Source: Pseudomonas cavernicola (lineage in GTDB: Bacteria; Pseudomonadota; Gammaproteobacteria; Pseudomonadales; Pseudomonadaceae). From it: 64,000 nt of DNA. Shown piece after piece: positions 25,565 through 34,844 of this stretch (positions within the stretch are counted from its first letter, which is position 1; the number at the start of each line of letters is the position of its first letter). A model generated the notes under the pieces. It did no database searches. It was not told where the DNA came from and saw only the letters and a program-made list of their open reading frames with translations. The position numbers and the translations under genes are program-made. The DNA is taken from positions 1,938,501 through 2,002,500 of the forward strand of contig NZ_QYUR01000002.1 in assembly GCF_003596405.1 (NCBI RefSeq), read 5' to 3'.

Positions 25565-27023
25565 AGTGCTTAAGCTCCGGCGCGCGAGTGTGTTGGCGAT
25601 AGGTAAAGGTGAACCCCGGCCAGTTATTGGTGTTCTTGCCGGCCGCAGTCTTATACCAACTGGTGCAGCCCTGCTCCCAGATCGAGTGATGAATCACTTT
25701 CTGTAGACGCTGGTTAAACGCCTGCTGCACCGCCGGTTTTACATCCAGATAGCGCAAACCCTGCGCTGCGAGTTGCTTGATACAGCTCAGCACATAAGGG
25801 AACTGGCTCTCCAGCATATAAATGATGGAGTTGTGTCCCAGGTTGGTGTTCGGCCCGTACAGGATGAACAGATTGGGAAAGCCGCTGACGCTGATGCCCA
25901 GATAGGCCTCGGCACCCTCCTTCCAGGCCTGATTCAACTCGCGCCCGCCAAGCCCCTTGATCTGCATCGGCGCGAGGAAATCCGTGGCAGCAAAACCGGT
26001 GCCGTAGATGATTGCATCCACCTCACGCTCACGGCCGTCGGCCGTCACCACACCCCGCTCCGTCACCGCGCTGATGCCGTCGTTAACGATCGCCACATTC
26101 GGCCGGGCCAACGCCGGGTAGTAGTCGTTGGAGATGAGAATGCGCTTGCAGCCCATCGGGTAATCCGGGGTCATCTGGTGGCGCAAGCCTGAGTCTTTGA
26201 TGCCCCGCGCCAAGTGGAGGCGGAAGGCGAATTTCATCAGCCGCATCAGCGGCGGGAACGTGGAAAACGCCAACACCCGCGACTCGTGCTGGATGTACTT
26301 GAGCATCCGGTCGAGTTTCTGCAACCCAGGCAAGCGGCGCATCACGGCCAACTCCCAGGGGCGGTAAGCACGATCCGGTTTAGCGATCACATATGCCGCC
26401 GAACGCTGGAACAGATGCAACTGCGCCACCTGCGGCGCTATTTCCGGGATGAACTGAATAGCACTGGCTCCCGTGCCAATAACCGCCACCCGCTTACCGC
26501 GCAGGTCGTAAGCATGATTCCAGCGCGCCGAGTGGAAGGCCTCGCCTTGAAATGTCTGCAACCCCGGAATTCGTGGATAAGCCGGGCGATTCAGCTGGCC
26601 ACAGGCGCTGACCAACGCCTGCGCAGTGAACACCTCGCCTGCGACGCTCGTGACACGCCAAAGCCCTAGCGATTCATCGAACTCGGCACCAGCCACTTCC
26701 GTGTTGAAGCGGATCTGCCCACGCAGGCCGTACTTGTCCGAACAGTGTTTGAGGTAAGCGAAAATCTCCGCCTGCGGGGCGAACTTGCGCGACCAGTCTG
26801 TTTTCGGCTCGAAGGAAAACGAATACAAGTGCGAAGGCACATCGCAGGCGGCGCCGGGGTAACGGTTATCGCGCCAGGTGCCACCGACTTCGGCAGCCTT
26901 CTCCAGCAGCAGAAAGTCGCTGATGCCGGCCTTCTGCAGCTGGATGGCCAAACCCATGCCGCCGAAACCGGAGCCGATAATCAGCACGCGCAAAGGCGCG
27001 GCTGGCGGGGATGCTTTAATCAT
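25548..27023 (-). CDS. Baeyer-Villiger-type flavin monooxygenase
   Basis: 491 residues from ATG 27023 (AGGGA upstream); a longer in-frame start has no homology. FAD-binding GSGFGG (17-22), GGTWRDNRYPG, the BVMO fingerprint FxGxxxHxxxW (Phe158 to Trp168, FQGEAFHSARW) and the second Rossmann loop VIGTGASA are present. It would use NADPH and O2 to insert oxygen next to a carbonyl, making an ester or lactone. First gene of the operon with a hydrolase and an SDR, divergent from an AraC-type regulator 115 bases away. Confidence 0.92.
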   Translation of the reverse strand: MIKASPPAAPLRVLIIGSGFGGMGLAIQLQKAGISDFLLLEKAAEVGGTWRDNRYPGAACDVPSHLYSFSFEPKTDWSRKFAPQAEIFAYLKHCSDKYGLRGQIRFNTEVAGAEFDESLGLWRVTSVAGEVFTAQALVSACGQLNRPAYPRIPGLQTFQGEAFHSARWNHAYDLRGKRVAVIGTGASAIQFIPEIAPQVAQLHLFQRSAAYVIAKPDRAYRPWELAVMRRLPGLQKLDRMLKYIQHESRVLAFSTFPPLMRLMKFAFRLHLARGIKDSGLRHQMTPDYPMGCKRILISNDYYPALARPNVAIVNDGISAVTERGVVTADGREREVDAIIYGTGFAATDFLAPMQIKGLGGRELNQAWKEGAEAYLGISVSGFPNLFILYGPNTNLGHNSIIYMLESQFPYVLSCIKQLAAQGLRYLDVKPAVQQAFNQRLQKVIHHSIWEQGCTSWYKTAAGKNTNNWPGFTFTYRQHTRAPELKHYDCIR

Positions 27024-27137
27024 TGTTTTTATCCCTGATGGTTCTCTGCGCAAACAATGCGAGTCAGCAGATGCTAAAGCGCCACTTGCAGGATCGTTAT
27101 GGCATAGTCGGCCAACAATTGTGCGATTCGGACAAAG
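27024..27137. promoter_or_regulatory. Divergent promoter region of the BVMO operon and its regulator
   Basis: 114 bases shared by the leftward monooxygenase operon and the rightward AraC-family gene. Contains recurring tcggacaa/tcggccaac motifs near 27110-27140 that could be regulator half-sites. Assignment is by position only. Confidence 0.4.
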
Positions 27138-28181
27138 ATGTCGGACAACATGTCGAACAAACCGCAAACCACCTGGCCTCCCCGCCGCAGTGCCATCAGC
27201 GTGCAACTGCTCACCCAGTTCGGTCTCGATCAGGGGCTTTCGCTTGAGCGCTGCCTGGCTGGCAGCGGCCTGGATTTAGCGCTACTGGCTGATCCGGGCG
27301 CGGAAATCGATGCCGAACAGGAGCTAAGCCTGATCCGCAATCTGGTCGGCGCCCTCGGCCACCTGCCCGGTATCGGCCTCAAGGCCGGTATGCGCTACCA
27401 CCTCAACACCTATGGCATCTGGGGGTTCGCCCTGCTCAGCAGCCCGACCTTCCGCAGCGCCGCGCAACTGGGCCTGCGCTATCTGGACCTGACTTACGCC
27501 TTCCACGGCATGCGCCTGGAAGAAATCGGCGATGAAGCGCATCTACTGCTCGACGAGCGCAACGTGCCCGAAGACCTGCGCAGCTTCATCCTCGAACGCG
27601 ACGCCGCCGGAGTAATGAGCATCCAGCGCGATCTGACCAACATCCGTCTGCCGCTTAAGCGCGCCAGCTTCCGCATCCCTGCCCCCAGCGACTTGACGCC
27701 TTATCAAGAGTTGTTCGGCCTGACGCCAACCTTCAATGCCGCGGAAAACCGTATCGTCCTCGACCGCGACTTGCTCGACCGTCCCCTGCCCGGCGCCAAC
27801 CCACAAGTGGCCCTGCATTGCGAGCAACAGTGCCAAGCGCTCTTGGCCAAACGCCGCGTGCGGGCGGGTCTCAGTGGGCGCATCCGCAATCGCCTGCTGG
27901 CCCAGCCAGGGCAACTGCCAGCCATGGAACAACTGGCCAGCGAACTGCACATGACCTCACGCACCCTACGCCGCCGCCTGATCGAGGAAGGCAGCAGCTT
28001 TCGGCAATTGCTTGAGGAAGTGCGCCAGGCCCTGGCCGAAGAACTACTGGCCACCGGCGGGCTAACCCTGGAAGAAATCGCCGAGCGTTTGGGATATGGC
28101 GAAGTCTCCAACTTTATCCACGCCTTCAAACGCTGGAAGGGTGTGCCCCCCAGGCAGTACCGCACGCAGCAACAGCGCTAG
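27138..28181 (+). CDS. AraC-family transcriptional regulator (VirS/OruR type)
   Basis: 347 residues: an N-terminal arabinose-binding-like effector domain (residues 20-210; PF12625-type) and a C-terminal double helix-turn-helix (about 245-345; MEQLASELHMTSRTLRRRL then LTLEEIAERLGYGEVSNFIHAFKRWKG). An ATG four codons downstream is an alternative start; neither has a strong ribosome site. Divergent from the BVMO operon, which it very likely controls, as VirS does for mymA in mycobacteria. Confidence 0.9.
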   Translation: MSDNMSNKPQTTWPPRRSAISVQLLTQFGLDQGLSLERCLAGSGLDLALLADPGAEIDAEQELSLIRNLVGALGHLPGIGLKAGMRYHLNTYGIWGFALLSSPTFRSAAQLGLRYLDLTYAFHGMRLEEIGDEAHLLLDERNVPEDLRSFILERDAAGVMSIQRDLTNIRLPLKRASFRIPAPSDLTPYQELFGLTPTFNAAENRIVLDRDLLDRPLPGANPQVALHCEQQCQALLAKRRVRAGLSGRIRNRLLAQPGQLPAMEQLASELHMTSRTLRRRLIEEGSSFRQLLEEVRQALAEELLATGGLTLEEIAERLGYGEVSNFIHAFKRWKGVPPRQYRTQQQR

Positions 28182-28552
28182 GTACTTTTCGTACAGAACC
28201 TTGCGCTACGGCGCCGAGCGTTAATGCTCACCCTCCCCTTAGTTTGCCGATAAGACACTGGCCGATAGCCAGCAGTGCTGGCAGCTGAAGTCTACCGTAT
28301 GAAATGAATCGCTCTGCTAACAGTACGCAAGCTTGTTTCGCAATGTCGTGCTTGTCTGCTTAGGCTGAAAGAATCAGCGACTTAACAATGAGATATCGAG
28401 CTTTATGCAAAATGTTATCGCGAATAAACGCAGTATTGATGCCACCTAATAGTGATTAGCTTTTAAAAAAAGTGGAATGATCCAATTGTCAGCAAGGTGC
28501 AAAATTATGGTTTGCATCTAGTATTCACATAGTTAACTAATGAGGAACCACT
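28182..28552. other. AT-rich intergenic region
   Basis: About 370 bases, visibly more AT-rich than the surroundings from 28300 onward (runs such as ttttaaaaaaagtgg). Probably carries the promoter of the small hydrophobic protein. No gene seen. Confidence 0.45.
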
Positions 28553-28837
28553 ATGGAAACGCTACTACCTTTAATTATTCAATTGATCAGCGGTGCTATT
28601 GGTGGAAATGCGGCTGGTTCTTTGATGAAGGATTCATCCTTGGGCACTCTCGGTAACTCTATTGCCGGTATTATAGGTGGTGGGCTTGGCGGTCAGTTGC
28701 TTGGCATGCTGGGAGTCGCAGCGGGCACGGGGGGCATGGATCTTGGCAGCGTCATTGGAAGTATTGCCAGCGGTGGCGTGGGCGGTGCCGTATTGATTGC
28801 AGTTATTGGCCTCATAAAGAAAGCACTCGCCAAATAG
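28553..28837 (+). CDS. Glycine-rich hydrophobic small protein, unknown function
   Basis: 94 residues, strongly hydrophobic and glycine rich (GGALGG-like spacing: SGAIGGNAAGSL, IIGGGLGGQLLGMLG, SGGVGGAVLIAVIGLIKKALAK). It looks like a membrane-inserting protein with glycine-zipper motifs; the lysine-rich end would face the cytoplasm. TGAGGAACC precedes the ATG. Similar uncharacterised proteins exist in many proteobacteria. Glycine zippers also occur in pore-forming peptides and holins, but nothing here proves that. Confidence 0.6.
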   Translation: METLLPLIIQLISGAIGGNAAGSLMKDSSLGTLGNSIAGIIGGGLGGQLLGMLGVAAGTGGMDLGSVIGSIASGGVGGAVLIAVIGLIKKALAK

Positions 28838-28987
28838 AGCATCTATTGAGTGAAGAAAGCTAACAAGGCATTTCAACCAAGACCGGCTTACCCACCGCTT
28901 CGCTGTGGATAAGCCGGCCTATTAATTGCGACGTTAGAGTAAAAAATCCGGTTTTACTTTCCGCTTCCACCTTTCTCGACCAAACAA

Positions 28988-29014
28988 TAAAAAGGGGCCT
29001 TATGGCCCCTTTTT
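28988..29014. terminator. Bidirectional terminator
   Basis: aaaaaggggcc and ggcccctttttatt form a strong stem with A and T runs on both sides, between the glycine-rich protein gene and the convergent LTA-synthase-like gene. Confidence 0.88.
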
Positions 29015-29032
29015 ATTACTCAAGCAGTTTTA

Positions 29033-31123
29033 TCAACTGCTACCCGGCTTTCCGTCCACAACCCCTGCCGTGTTGCCCAGCAGGCTCTTGGTTGCCGTTT
29101 GCAGGAAGGCTTCGAGCTTCTTCTTCAGCACGGGGTCAATATCGCCCGGCACGCGTTCAGCTTTCGAGTTCGCCCCTAGTTGGTAGTCATACAGGCGCGG
29201 CTCAAAGCCCTTGGGCTGAATCAGGATGCGATTGGGCGTGACGATGGCAACGGTCTGTTCGCCGCCAGAAGGTTTGATCACGCCAACACCATGATCGCCT
29301 TCCGGCAGGTTGAGCAGGTCACGGCCCCAGCACTGGTGCCGTACTTCGCCACCTAGGCGGCCCATGATGGTCGGCACGATGTCGATCTGGGTGCCAACAG
29401 TGTCGCGGGTGGCGCCGAACTTTTCCTGAATGCCCGGAGCGATCAGCAGCAACGGCACGTTGAAGCGGTACAGGTCCATCTCTGTCAGTTGTTCGTTACT
29501 GCCGAAGCCATGGTCGCCGACGATGACGAACAGGGTGTCCTTGAAGTACGGCGCTTTGCGCGCCTTCTCGAAGAACTGGCCCAGAGCCCAGTCGGAATAA
29601 CGCATGGCGGTCAGGTGCTCATCCAGTGAGCCATGACCGCTAACGCGCTCTACCGGCAAGTCTTTTGGCAAGGCGTATGGCGTGTGGTTGGACAAGGTTT
29701 GCAGCAAGGCATAGAACGGCTTTTCGCCAAAGTTCTTCTCCAACTCAGCCGCACCGCGGTCGAACATGTCCTGGTCGGACACGCCCCAGGTCGGGTCCAT
29801 GAACACCGGGTCGACAAAATCCTCACGACCAACGAAGTCGGTCATGCCTTGGTTGCTGAAGAACCCCGATTGGTTGTCCCACTGGAAGTTGCCGTTGTAG
29901 ACGTACAGATTGTCGTAATCGCGAGCACTGAGCAGTTGCGGCAAACCGGAGAACTTGTGGCCGCCTTCCGGCATGCGCATCAGATACTCGAAGCTGGGCA
30001 GATTGGGGAAGCAGGCCATAGTGGCGAACATGCCCTGGTGGGTATGGGTGCCATTGGAGAAGAAACGGTCGAACAGCAGGCCCTCTTTAGCCAGCTTGTC
30101 GAAGTTCGGAGTGATGTTATCCGGGCTACCCAAGGCGCCGACGTAGTGGCCGGCGAAGCTCTCCATGAGGATTACCACCACATTGCGGACCGGTAGCGTG
30201 CCATCGGCCGGCGGCGTGAAGTCGCGGCGGATGGCGGCCTTGTCGGTATCCACCAGCTTGTCGTTCGGTGTCAGCAGCATTTCACGGACAGCCTGCAGGG
30301 CTTCGGCATCCGGCATGGTCGACTTCCAGGCGTTGTCTCGGTGCGAGGAGAAGCTGGCCTTGGCCGCCGAGACCAGAGTCAGGGTGCCGTTCAGGCCGAG
30401 TTGGTTGGCGAACATCGAATCGGTGGTGTAGGCATCGCCCCAGCGCAGCGGTGGCCCCTGACGCACGGTACCGCGCGCCGCCAGAACGGCCAGTGCCAGA
30501 CACAGCACAAACGCCATACCACGCCAGTGCCAAGGCGCCGAATGACTGGTGGCAGAGGACGGCAGCACCACCGTAGCTTGCGGTCGACTGAGGAAGTCGA
30601 GGCCCTTGAACAGCTTGGCCAGCAGCCAGGTCGCCAGCGCCCAGGCCAGCAGGTAGCGGCCAACTGGGAAGCCGTTCCAGAGCATGCTGAGGACAGTTTT
30701 CGGATCTTCCTGGAAATACTGGAACACCAGGCTGTTCAGACGCTGGTGAAACTCGCGGTAGAAATCCAGCTCGGTCAGCCCGAGAAACAGGGTGATGCTG
30801 GCGAACGCCGTCAGCCAGATGCGATGCAGGCCGCGAGCCGCCATGGCGCGAACGCTGAACAACGCCAGCAGCAACGGCACGCAGGCAAATACCACCACCC
30901 GCAGGTCGAAGCGCACGCCGTTGAAAAAGGCTTCGGCAAAAGTCGCGGCTGGGGTCACACCGATCAGTTCGCGGTTGTAGACCAGCAGGGCCACGCGCAG
31001 CAGCGAGTACATCAGCAGTAAGGCCAAGGCGCTCAAGAGCGTGAACGCGAGGTGACTTTTCACAGTCGGGCGGAATAAGCGCGATGAGGAGTGCTTGTTA
31101 CTCAGGGCGTCCGTGTTAGCCAT
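29033..31123 (-). CDS. LTA-synthase-like membrane sulfatase/phosphoglycerol transferase
   Basis: 696 residues: about five transmembrane helices in the first 210 residues, then a periplasmic alkaline-phosphatase-fold domain. Metal/catalytic features include VVILMESFAG, the nucleophile segment FSNGTHTHQGMFA (Thr near residue 358) and VIVGDHGFGSN. In Firmicutes such enzymes polymerise glycerol phosphate; in Gram-negatives they are thought to add phosphoglycerol or phosphoethanolamine to glycans (OpgB-like). The orthologous position near speE is conserved in pseudomonads. Confidence 0.87.
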   Translation of the reverse strand: MANTDALSNKHSSSRLFRPTVKSHLAFTLLSALALLLMYSLLRVALLVYNRELIGVTPAATFAEAFFNGVRFDLRVVVFACVPLLLALFSVRAMAARGLHRIWLTAFASITLFLGLTELDFYREFHQRLNSLVFQYFQEDPKTVLSMLWNGFPVGRYLLAWALATWLLAKLFKGLDFLSRPQATVVLPSSATSHSAPWHWRGMAFVLCLALAVLAARGTVRQGPPLRWGDAYTTDSMFANQLGLNGTLTLVSAAKASFSSHRDNAWKSTMPDAEALQAVREMLLTPNDKLVDTDKAAIRRDFTPPADGTLPVRNVVVILMESFAGHYVGALGSPDNITPNFDKLAKEGLLFDRFFSNGTHTHQGMFATMACFPNLPSFEYLMRMPEGGHKFSGLPQLLSARDYDNLYVYNGNFQWDNQSGFFSNQGMTDFVGREDFVDPVFMDPTWGVSDQDMFDRGAAELEKNFGEKPFYALLQTLSNHTPYALPKDLPVERVSGHGSLDEHLTAMRYSDWALGQFFEKARKAPYFKDTLFVIVGDHGFGSNEQLTEMDLYRFNVPLLLIAPGIQEKFGATRDTVGTQIDIVPTIMGRLGGEVRHQCWGRDLLNLPEGDHGVGVIKPSGGEQTVAIVTPNRILIQPKGFEPRLYDYQLGANSKAERVPGDIDPVLKKKLEAFLQTATKSLLGNTAGVVDGKPGSS

Positions 31124-31891
31124 GGTGTTTAAGATCCGTTCGGTAGACGTTTGATTTCAATGCTGCGATTGCAGCCCTGCTCCGCCATGAATAACCGGCC
31201 GCAAGCAAGAGCAATGGGGATCGGTGCTGAGCGCAGGGGCGCAAGGATAACCTGTAGCTGGCCGACACGGTCCACTATCAAGCAGCCGCGCCCTGGGCGT
31301 GGCGTCCTCGCTGGCCCATCAGCCGTCGGCATTACCCCCTCAACGAGCTCAGTGCATTTAAACCAGGGCGAACGCTGATGTCGTCAGCTTTGCTCCGCCA
31401 CGGCTTGAGCCAAGCACTGTACTGTTTGGCATCGCGGCGCGATTTTCCGCTATGCGATGTGAAAATTTTGTAGGTTTCAGGCCGCGCATCTGCGGTCCTC
31501 GACCCTGTGAGCAATGTGCGACCGCAAGCCTTTATCGAGCTGCACACGGGCAAAAGACAGCCTCGTAGGTTGGTGCTGGGCACAGCGATGCCCAACAGGG
31601 AGTCGCCCCGAGCAGGCCGTGTGAAAACTACTGCGCTCGGTTATACGGCGTTAAAAACAGGCTCAAAATGCTCATTTACCACTCGTAAACTCGGCTCGGG
31701 CATCCTGCTTCGCTCTACCTCCTGCATCCCTGCAGTCGTGCGCTTTCTCGCCAGTTTTGACTCGCTGGCGCTCGCCCTTCGGACCAGCCTGCGGCTGTTA
31801 CTCCGCTTCGCTGCGTTGCGCCTTGTCTAACCTTCGCTCGCTACGTTTTCACACGGCCTGCGAGCCCCCCTTTTCCTGACGCAGCTCTTAC
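31124..31891. other. Repeat-bearing intergenic region
   Basis: About 770 bases between the LTA-synthase-like gene and speE. It holds the MITE copy at 31613-31862 and a short gtaggttggtgctgggc repeat at about 31567. In P. aeruginosa a further gene lies here as I recall; I see none in this sequence. Confidence 0.5.
31613..31862. mobile_element. MITE, copy 2 of the CCAGGC/GCAGGCCGTGTGAAAAC family, about 250 bp
   Basis: Ends gcaggccgtgtgaaaac and gttttcacacggcctgc are exact inverted repeats. The interior (cggcgttaaaaacaggctca; gccttgtctaaccttcgc) matches the element at 2111-2251 in inverted orientation, with an extra central segment of about 100 bases that also occurs in the diverged copy at 43281. 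Non-coding. Confidence 0.75.
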
Positions 31892-32752
31892 TCAGTCATT
31901 ACTCGGTTTGTTCACCGCTTGCAGCACGTACTGCGGCAGAGCGAAAGCGCCCAGATGAACTTCCGGGTTGTAATAGCGAGTAACGATACCGCTGCCGACG
32001 AAGCGCTGGCGCAGGGTGTCCAGCGGCAGCTTGCGCAGCTCGGCGTTGGTCGCGCCCCAGGCGAAGGTCATGGCGCCGCCGATATAGGTCGGCACTGCCG
32101 CCATGTAAAAGTGCCAATCGGCGAACAGGCTATCCATGCGGCTGGCAGTGGTCTGTACCTCACTGAGCTGCATGAAGGGCGTACCGTTTTGGGTGACCAG
32201 GATGCCGCCTTCGTTCAGGCAGCGACGGCAGGCTTGGTAGAAGTTCTCGGAAAACAGCACTTCACCCGGGCCGATCGGGTCGGTGGAGTCAGAGATGATC
32301 ACATCGAACTTCTCCTCGGTGGTGGCAACGAAACGCATGCCGTCATCGATCACCAGATTCAGCCGCGGGTCGTCATAGGCGCCCTTGGAGTGGTTCGGCA
32401 GAAATTCTTTACACATCTCGACCACGGTGCCGTCGATCTCGACCATGGTGATGTGCTCGACCGTGCGGTGCTTGCTCACTTCGCGCAGCATGCCACCGTC
32501 GCCACCGCCGATGATCAGTACCCGCTTGGCCGCGCCGTGGGCGAGGATTGGCACGTGGGTGAGCATCTCGTGGTAAATGAATTCGTCGGCTTCGGTAGTC
32601 TGGATCACGCCGTCCAGCGCCATCACCCGGCCCATGCGCGGGTTCTCGAAAATCACCAGATGCTGGTGTTCGGTACGCACTTCGTGCAGCAGCTTGTCCA
32701 TGCGAAAGCGCTGGCCATAGCCTTCGTAGAGGGTCTCTTGATAATCGCTCAT
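31892..32752 (-). CDS. speE: Spermidine synthase
   Basis: 286 residues; transfers an aminopropyl group from decarboxylated S-adenosylmethionine to putrescine in the cytoplasm. The Rossmann-like glycine motif is [13 protein letters not shown], followed by [11 protein letters not shown] and the active-site segment [13 protein letters not shown]. Next to the methionine-salvage cluster, which recycles the methylthioadenosine produced by this reaction. Divergent from alkA. Confidence 0.96.
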   Translation of the reverse strand: MSDYQETLYEGYGQRFRMDKLLHEVRTEHQHLVIFENPRMGRVMALDGVIQTTEADEFIYHEMLTHVPILAHGAAKRVLIIGGGDGGMLREVSKHRTVEHITMVEIDGTVVEMCKEFLPNHSKGAYDDPRLNLVIDDGMRFVATTEEKFDVIISDSTDPIGPGEVLFSENFYQACRRCLNEGGILVTQNGTPFMQLSEVQTTASRMDSLFADWHFYMAAVPTYIGGAMTFAWGATNAELRKLPLDTLRQRFVGSGIVTRYYNPEVHLGAFALPQYVLQAVNKPSND

Positions 32753-33021
32753 GGGTCTATCTCCTCTGTCCTGCCGTCAACCAAACGAAGGGCTTGGAGC
32801 CTGTCGGCTTGGGGTATCGAAAGCCAAAAGCGGCCGACGATCCGCAGGCTCGTCAAGCTCCTTGCGCCCATGAAAGGCGCGCATTCTACGTGGGCAGCCA
32901 TGACAGGTCGAACCTTGGATCGGCTACAACTGGTCAGAAAGCACCGCGAAAAATGCTTAGAACGGATTCAAAAGCAAGTTACGGGAAGACAGCCCAGGGG
33001 GCAGGACGCTATCGTCAACCC

Positions 33022-33918
33022 ATGAACGACACCCCTGAACTGCCTGCTACCGTAGTCCGCCTACCCTATCTGATGCCCTGGAGCTGGCAGCAGTTCCAGC
33101 AGTACTTCGCCTTGCGCTGCCTGCCCGCGGTGGAACGCTTGACGCCACACAGCTACCACCGCAACTTCCAACTGGGTACCACCAGCGGCTGGTTCAAGCT
33201 GCGTCCGCTGGCCGAAGAAGCGGCTCTGGAGCTAAGCCTGAGCCCTTCCGCCAGCAGCCTGACCCAGCCGCTGGTAAAACGGGTGCGGCGGATGTTCGAC
33301 CTAGATGCCGACACCGCGCTGATTGCCGCCCACCTTCGCACCGACCCGCTGTTGGCACCCTTGGTGGAGCGTTACCCTGGCCTGCGTCTACCCACGGCCT
33401 TTGATCCGTTCGAACAGGCGGTGCGCGCCATCATCGGTCAGCAAGTCACCGTCAAGGCCGCAGTGACTATCACCGGGCGTCTGGTGACGCGACTGGGCGA
33501 AACGCTGGCGGACGCGCCAGCAGATGGGCCGCAACGCTTGTTCCCGACTGCCGAAGCCATCGCCGGTAGCGTGCTGGACGGCATCGGCATGCCTGGCAAG
33601 CGCGTGGAAACCCTGCAGCGCTTTGCCCGCGCCGTACATGAGGGCACTCTTGCACTGCATGCCGATGACGGCGTAGAAGCGCTGGTCGAGCGCCTCTGCG
33701 CACTGCCGGGTATCGGCCCCTGGACCGCTGAATATATCGCCCTGCGCGCATTTGGCGTGGCGGATGCCTTCCCGGTCAGCGACTTGGGTCTGCTGAAGGC
33801 GCGGATCTGGGGCGATGACGGCATTAACGCCCGCATACTCGCGGCTCGGGCCGAAACCTGGCGCCCCTGGCGCGCCTACGCCGCCATGTATCTCTGGCAA
33901 AGCTACGCAGAGGATTGA
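33022..33918 (+). CDS. alkA: DNA-3-methyladenine glycosylase II (AlkA-like)
   Basis: 298 residues from ATG 33022; the longer in-frame start at 32794 adds unrelated sequence. N-terminal AlkA domain, then a helix-hairpin-helix LCALPGIGPWTAEYIALR (225-242) and the catalytic Asp254 in FPVSDLGLL. Removes alkylated bases from DNA. Four bases from ogt, so an alkylation-repair operon. Confidence 0.92.
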   Translation: MNDTPELPATVVRLPYLMPWSWQQFQQYFALRCLPAVERLTPHSYHRNFQLGTTSGWFKLRPLAEEAALELSLSPSASSLTQPLVKRVRRMFDLDADTALIAAHLRTDPLLAPLVERYPGLRLPTAFDPFEQAVRAIIGQQVTVKAAVTITGRLVTRLGETLADAPADGPQRLFPTAEAIAGSVLDGIGMPGKRVETLQRFARAVHEGTLALHADDGVEALVERLCALPGIGPWTAEYIALRAFGVADAFPVSDLGLLKARIWGDDGINARILAARAETWRPWRAYAAMYLWQSYAED

Positions 33919-33922
33919 AGCC

Positions 33923-34396
33923 ATGTATTACCGCTACCACGACAGCCCACTCGGCCCCCTGCTGCTCGCCGGCGATGACGAGGGCCTGCGCCTGCTGCAT
34001 ATGAATGCAGCACAACCCTGGGAACTGGCGCAGGACTGGCAAGCCGCCGCGCAGCAACTGGATGACGCTTGCCGGCAACTAGACGAGTACTTCGCCGGCC
34101 AGCGCCAACAGTTCCAGCTGCGCCTGGCGCCGGCCGGTACGCCGTTCCAGCGTGAAGTCTGGCGGGCGCTGCTGGAAATCCCTTTCGGCCGCACCTGCAG
34201 CTATGCCGATTTAGCCCAGCGGATTGCTCGGCCGAAAGCCGTGCGCGCCGTCGGCACCGCCAATGGCGCCAACCCGATTGCCGTGGTGATCCCTTGTCAC
34301 CGAGTGATCGGCAGCAACGGCACCCTCACCGGTTACGCCGGCGGCTTGGAGCGCAAGCAACTGCTGCTGCAGCTGGAAGGCGCGTGGTTACTCTAA
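33923..34396 (+). CDS. ogt: Methylated-DNA-protein-cysteine methyltransferase
   Basis: 157 residues from ATG 33923, four bases after alkA. The suicide acceptor motif is VIPCHRVI with Cys125; upstream RxVWRALLEIPFGRTCSYADLA is the DNA-binding part. Transfers O6-methylguanine methyl groups to its own cysteine. Works with AlkA in repair of alkylated DNA. Confidence 0.94.
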   Translation: MYYRYHDSPLGPLLLAGDDEGLRLLHMNAAQPWELAQDWQAAAQQLDDACRQLDEYFAGQRQQFQLRLAPAGTPFQREVWRALLEIPFGRTCSYADLAQRIARPKAVRAVGTANGANPIAVVIPCHRVIGSNGTLTGYAGGLERKQLLLQLEGAWLL

Positions 34397-34468
34397 AAGG
34401 CCGTTGAAAAACTTCTGCGGGCTTCGCGCGCTATACGGCGTTGGAAACAGCCACTTTCGAAGGCTCGG

Positions 34469-34660
34469 CTAAATCCGCACATTACCGCGCGGCCCGGCGA
34501 CGGCCCAGATAATCAGGCCCAGCACTGGCAGAAACAGGATCAGCAGCGCCCAGATGATCTTCATCCCGGTTTCTGCGCCGCTTTTGATCACATTGAGAAT
34601 CGCCCAGATATCCAGGGCCAGAATGATCAGGCCGATCAGGCCGCTAAACGTAGAATCCAT
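34469..34660 (-). CDS. Small PLDc_N-type membrane protein
   Basis: 63 residues from ATG 34660 (AGGA upstream), with two transmembrane helices (about 6-26 and 35-55). Pattern SFSGLIGLIILALDIWAI...WALLILFLPVLGLIIWAVAGPR is that of the phospholipase D nuclease N-terminal domain family, here stand-alone. Function unknown; perhaps a membrane anchor or stress protein. Confidence 0.75.
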   Translation of the reverse strand: MDSTFSGLIGLIILALDIWAILNVIKSGAETGMKIIWALLILFLPVLGLIIWAVAGPRGNVRI

Positions 34661-34732
34661 GATGACATTCCTGTGTGAAGGGTTGCCCCCGTAGGATAGT
34701 CGCTGGGCCAGAGGTTCCGTATTGCGCTCAAT

Positions 34733-34834
34733 GTAGGGTGGGTTAAAACCCACCACCGGCACCGAAGGTGCCGCCAATCGCCAACCGACCCGGCCGGCTG
34801 GTGGATTATCGCCGATGGCCTGATCCACCCTACG
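34733..34834. repeat. 100-bp palindromic intergenic repeat (GTAGGGTGGG type)
   Basis: gtagggtgggttaaaaccca on the left and ctgatccaccctacg on the right form long inverted ends, with an internal ggcaccgaaggtgcc stem. One of several related dispersed repeats in this window. Lies between the PLDc_N gene and mtnC. Confidence 0.65.
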
Positions 34835-34844
34835 TCGAGATGAT

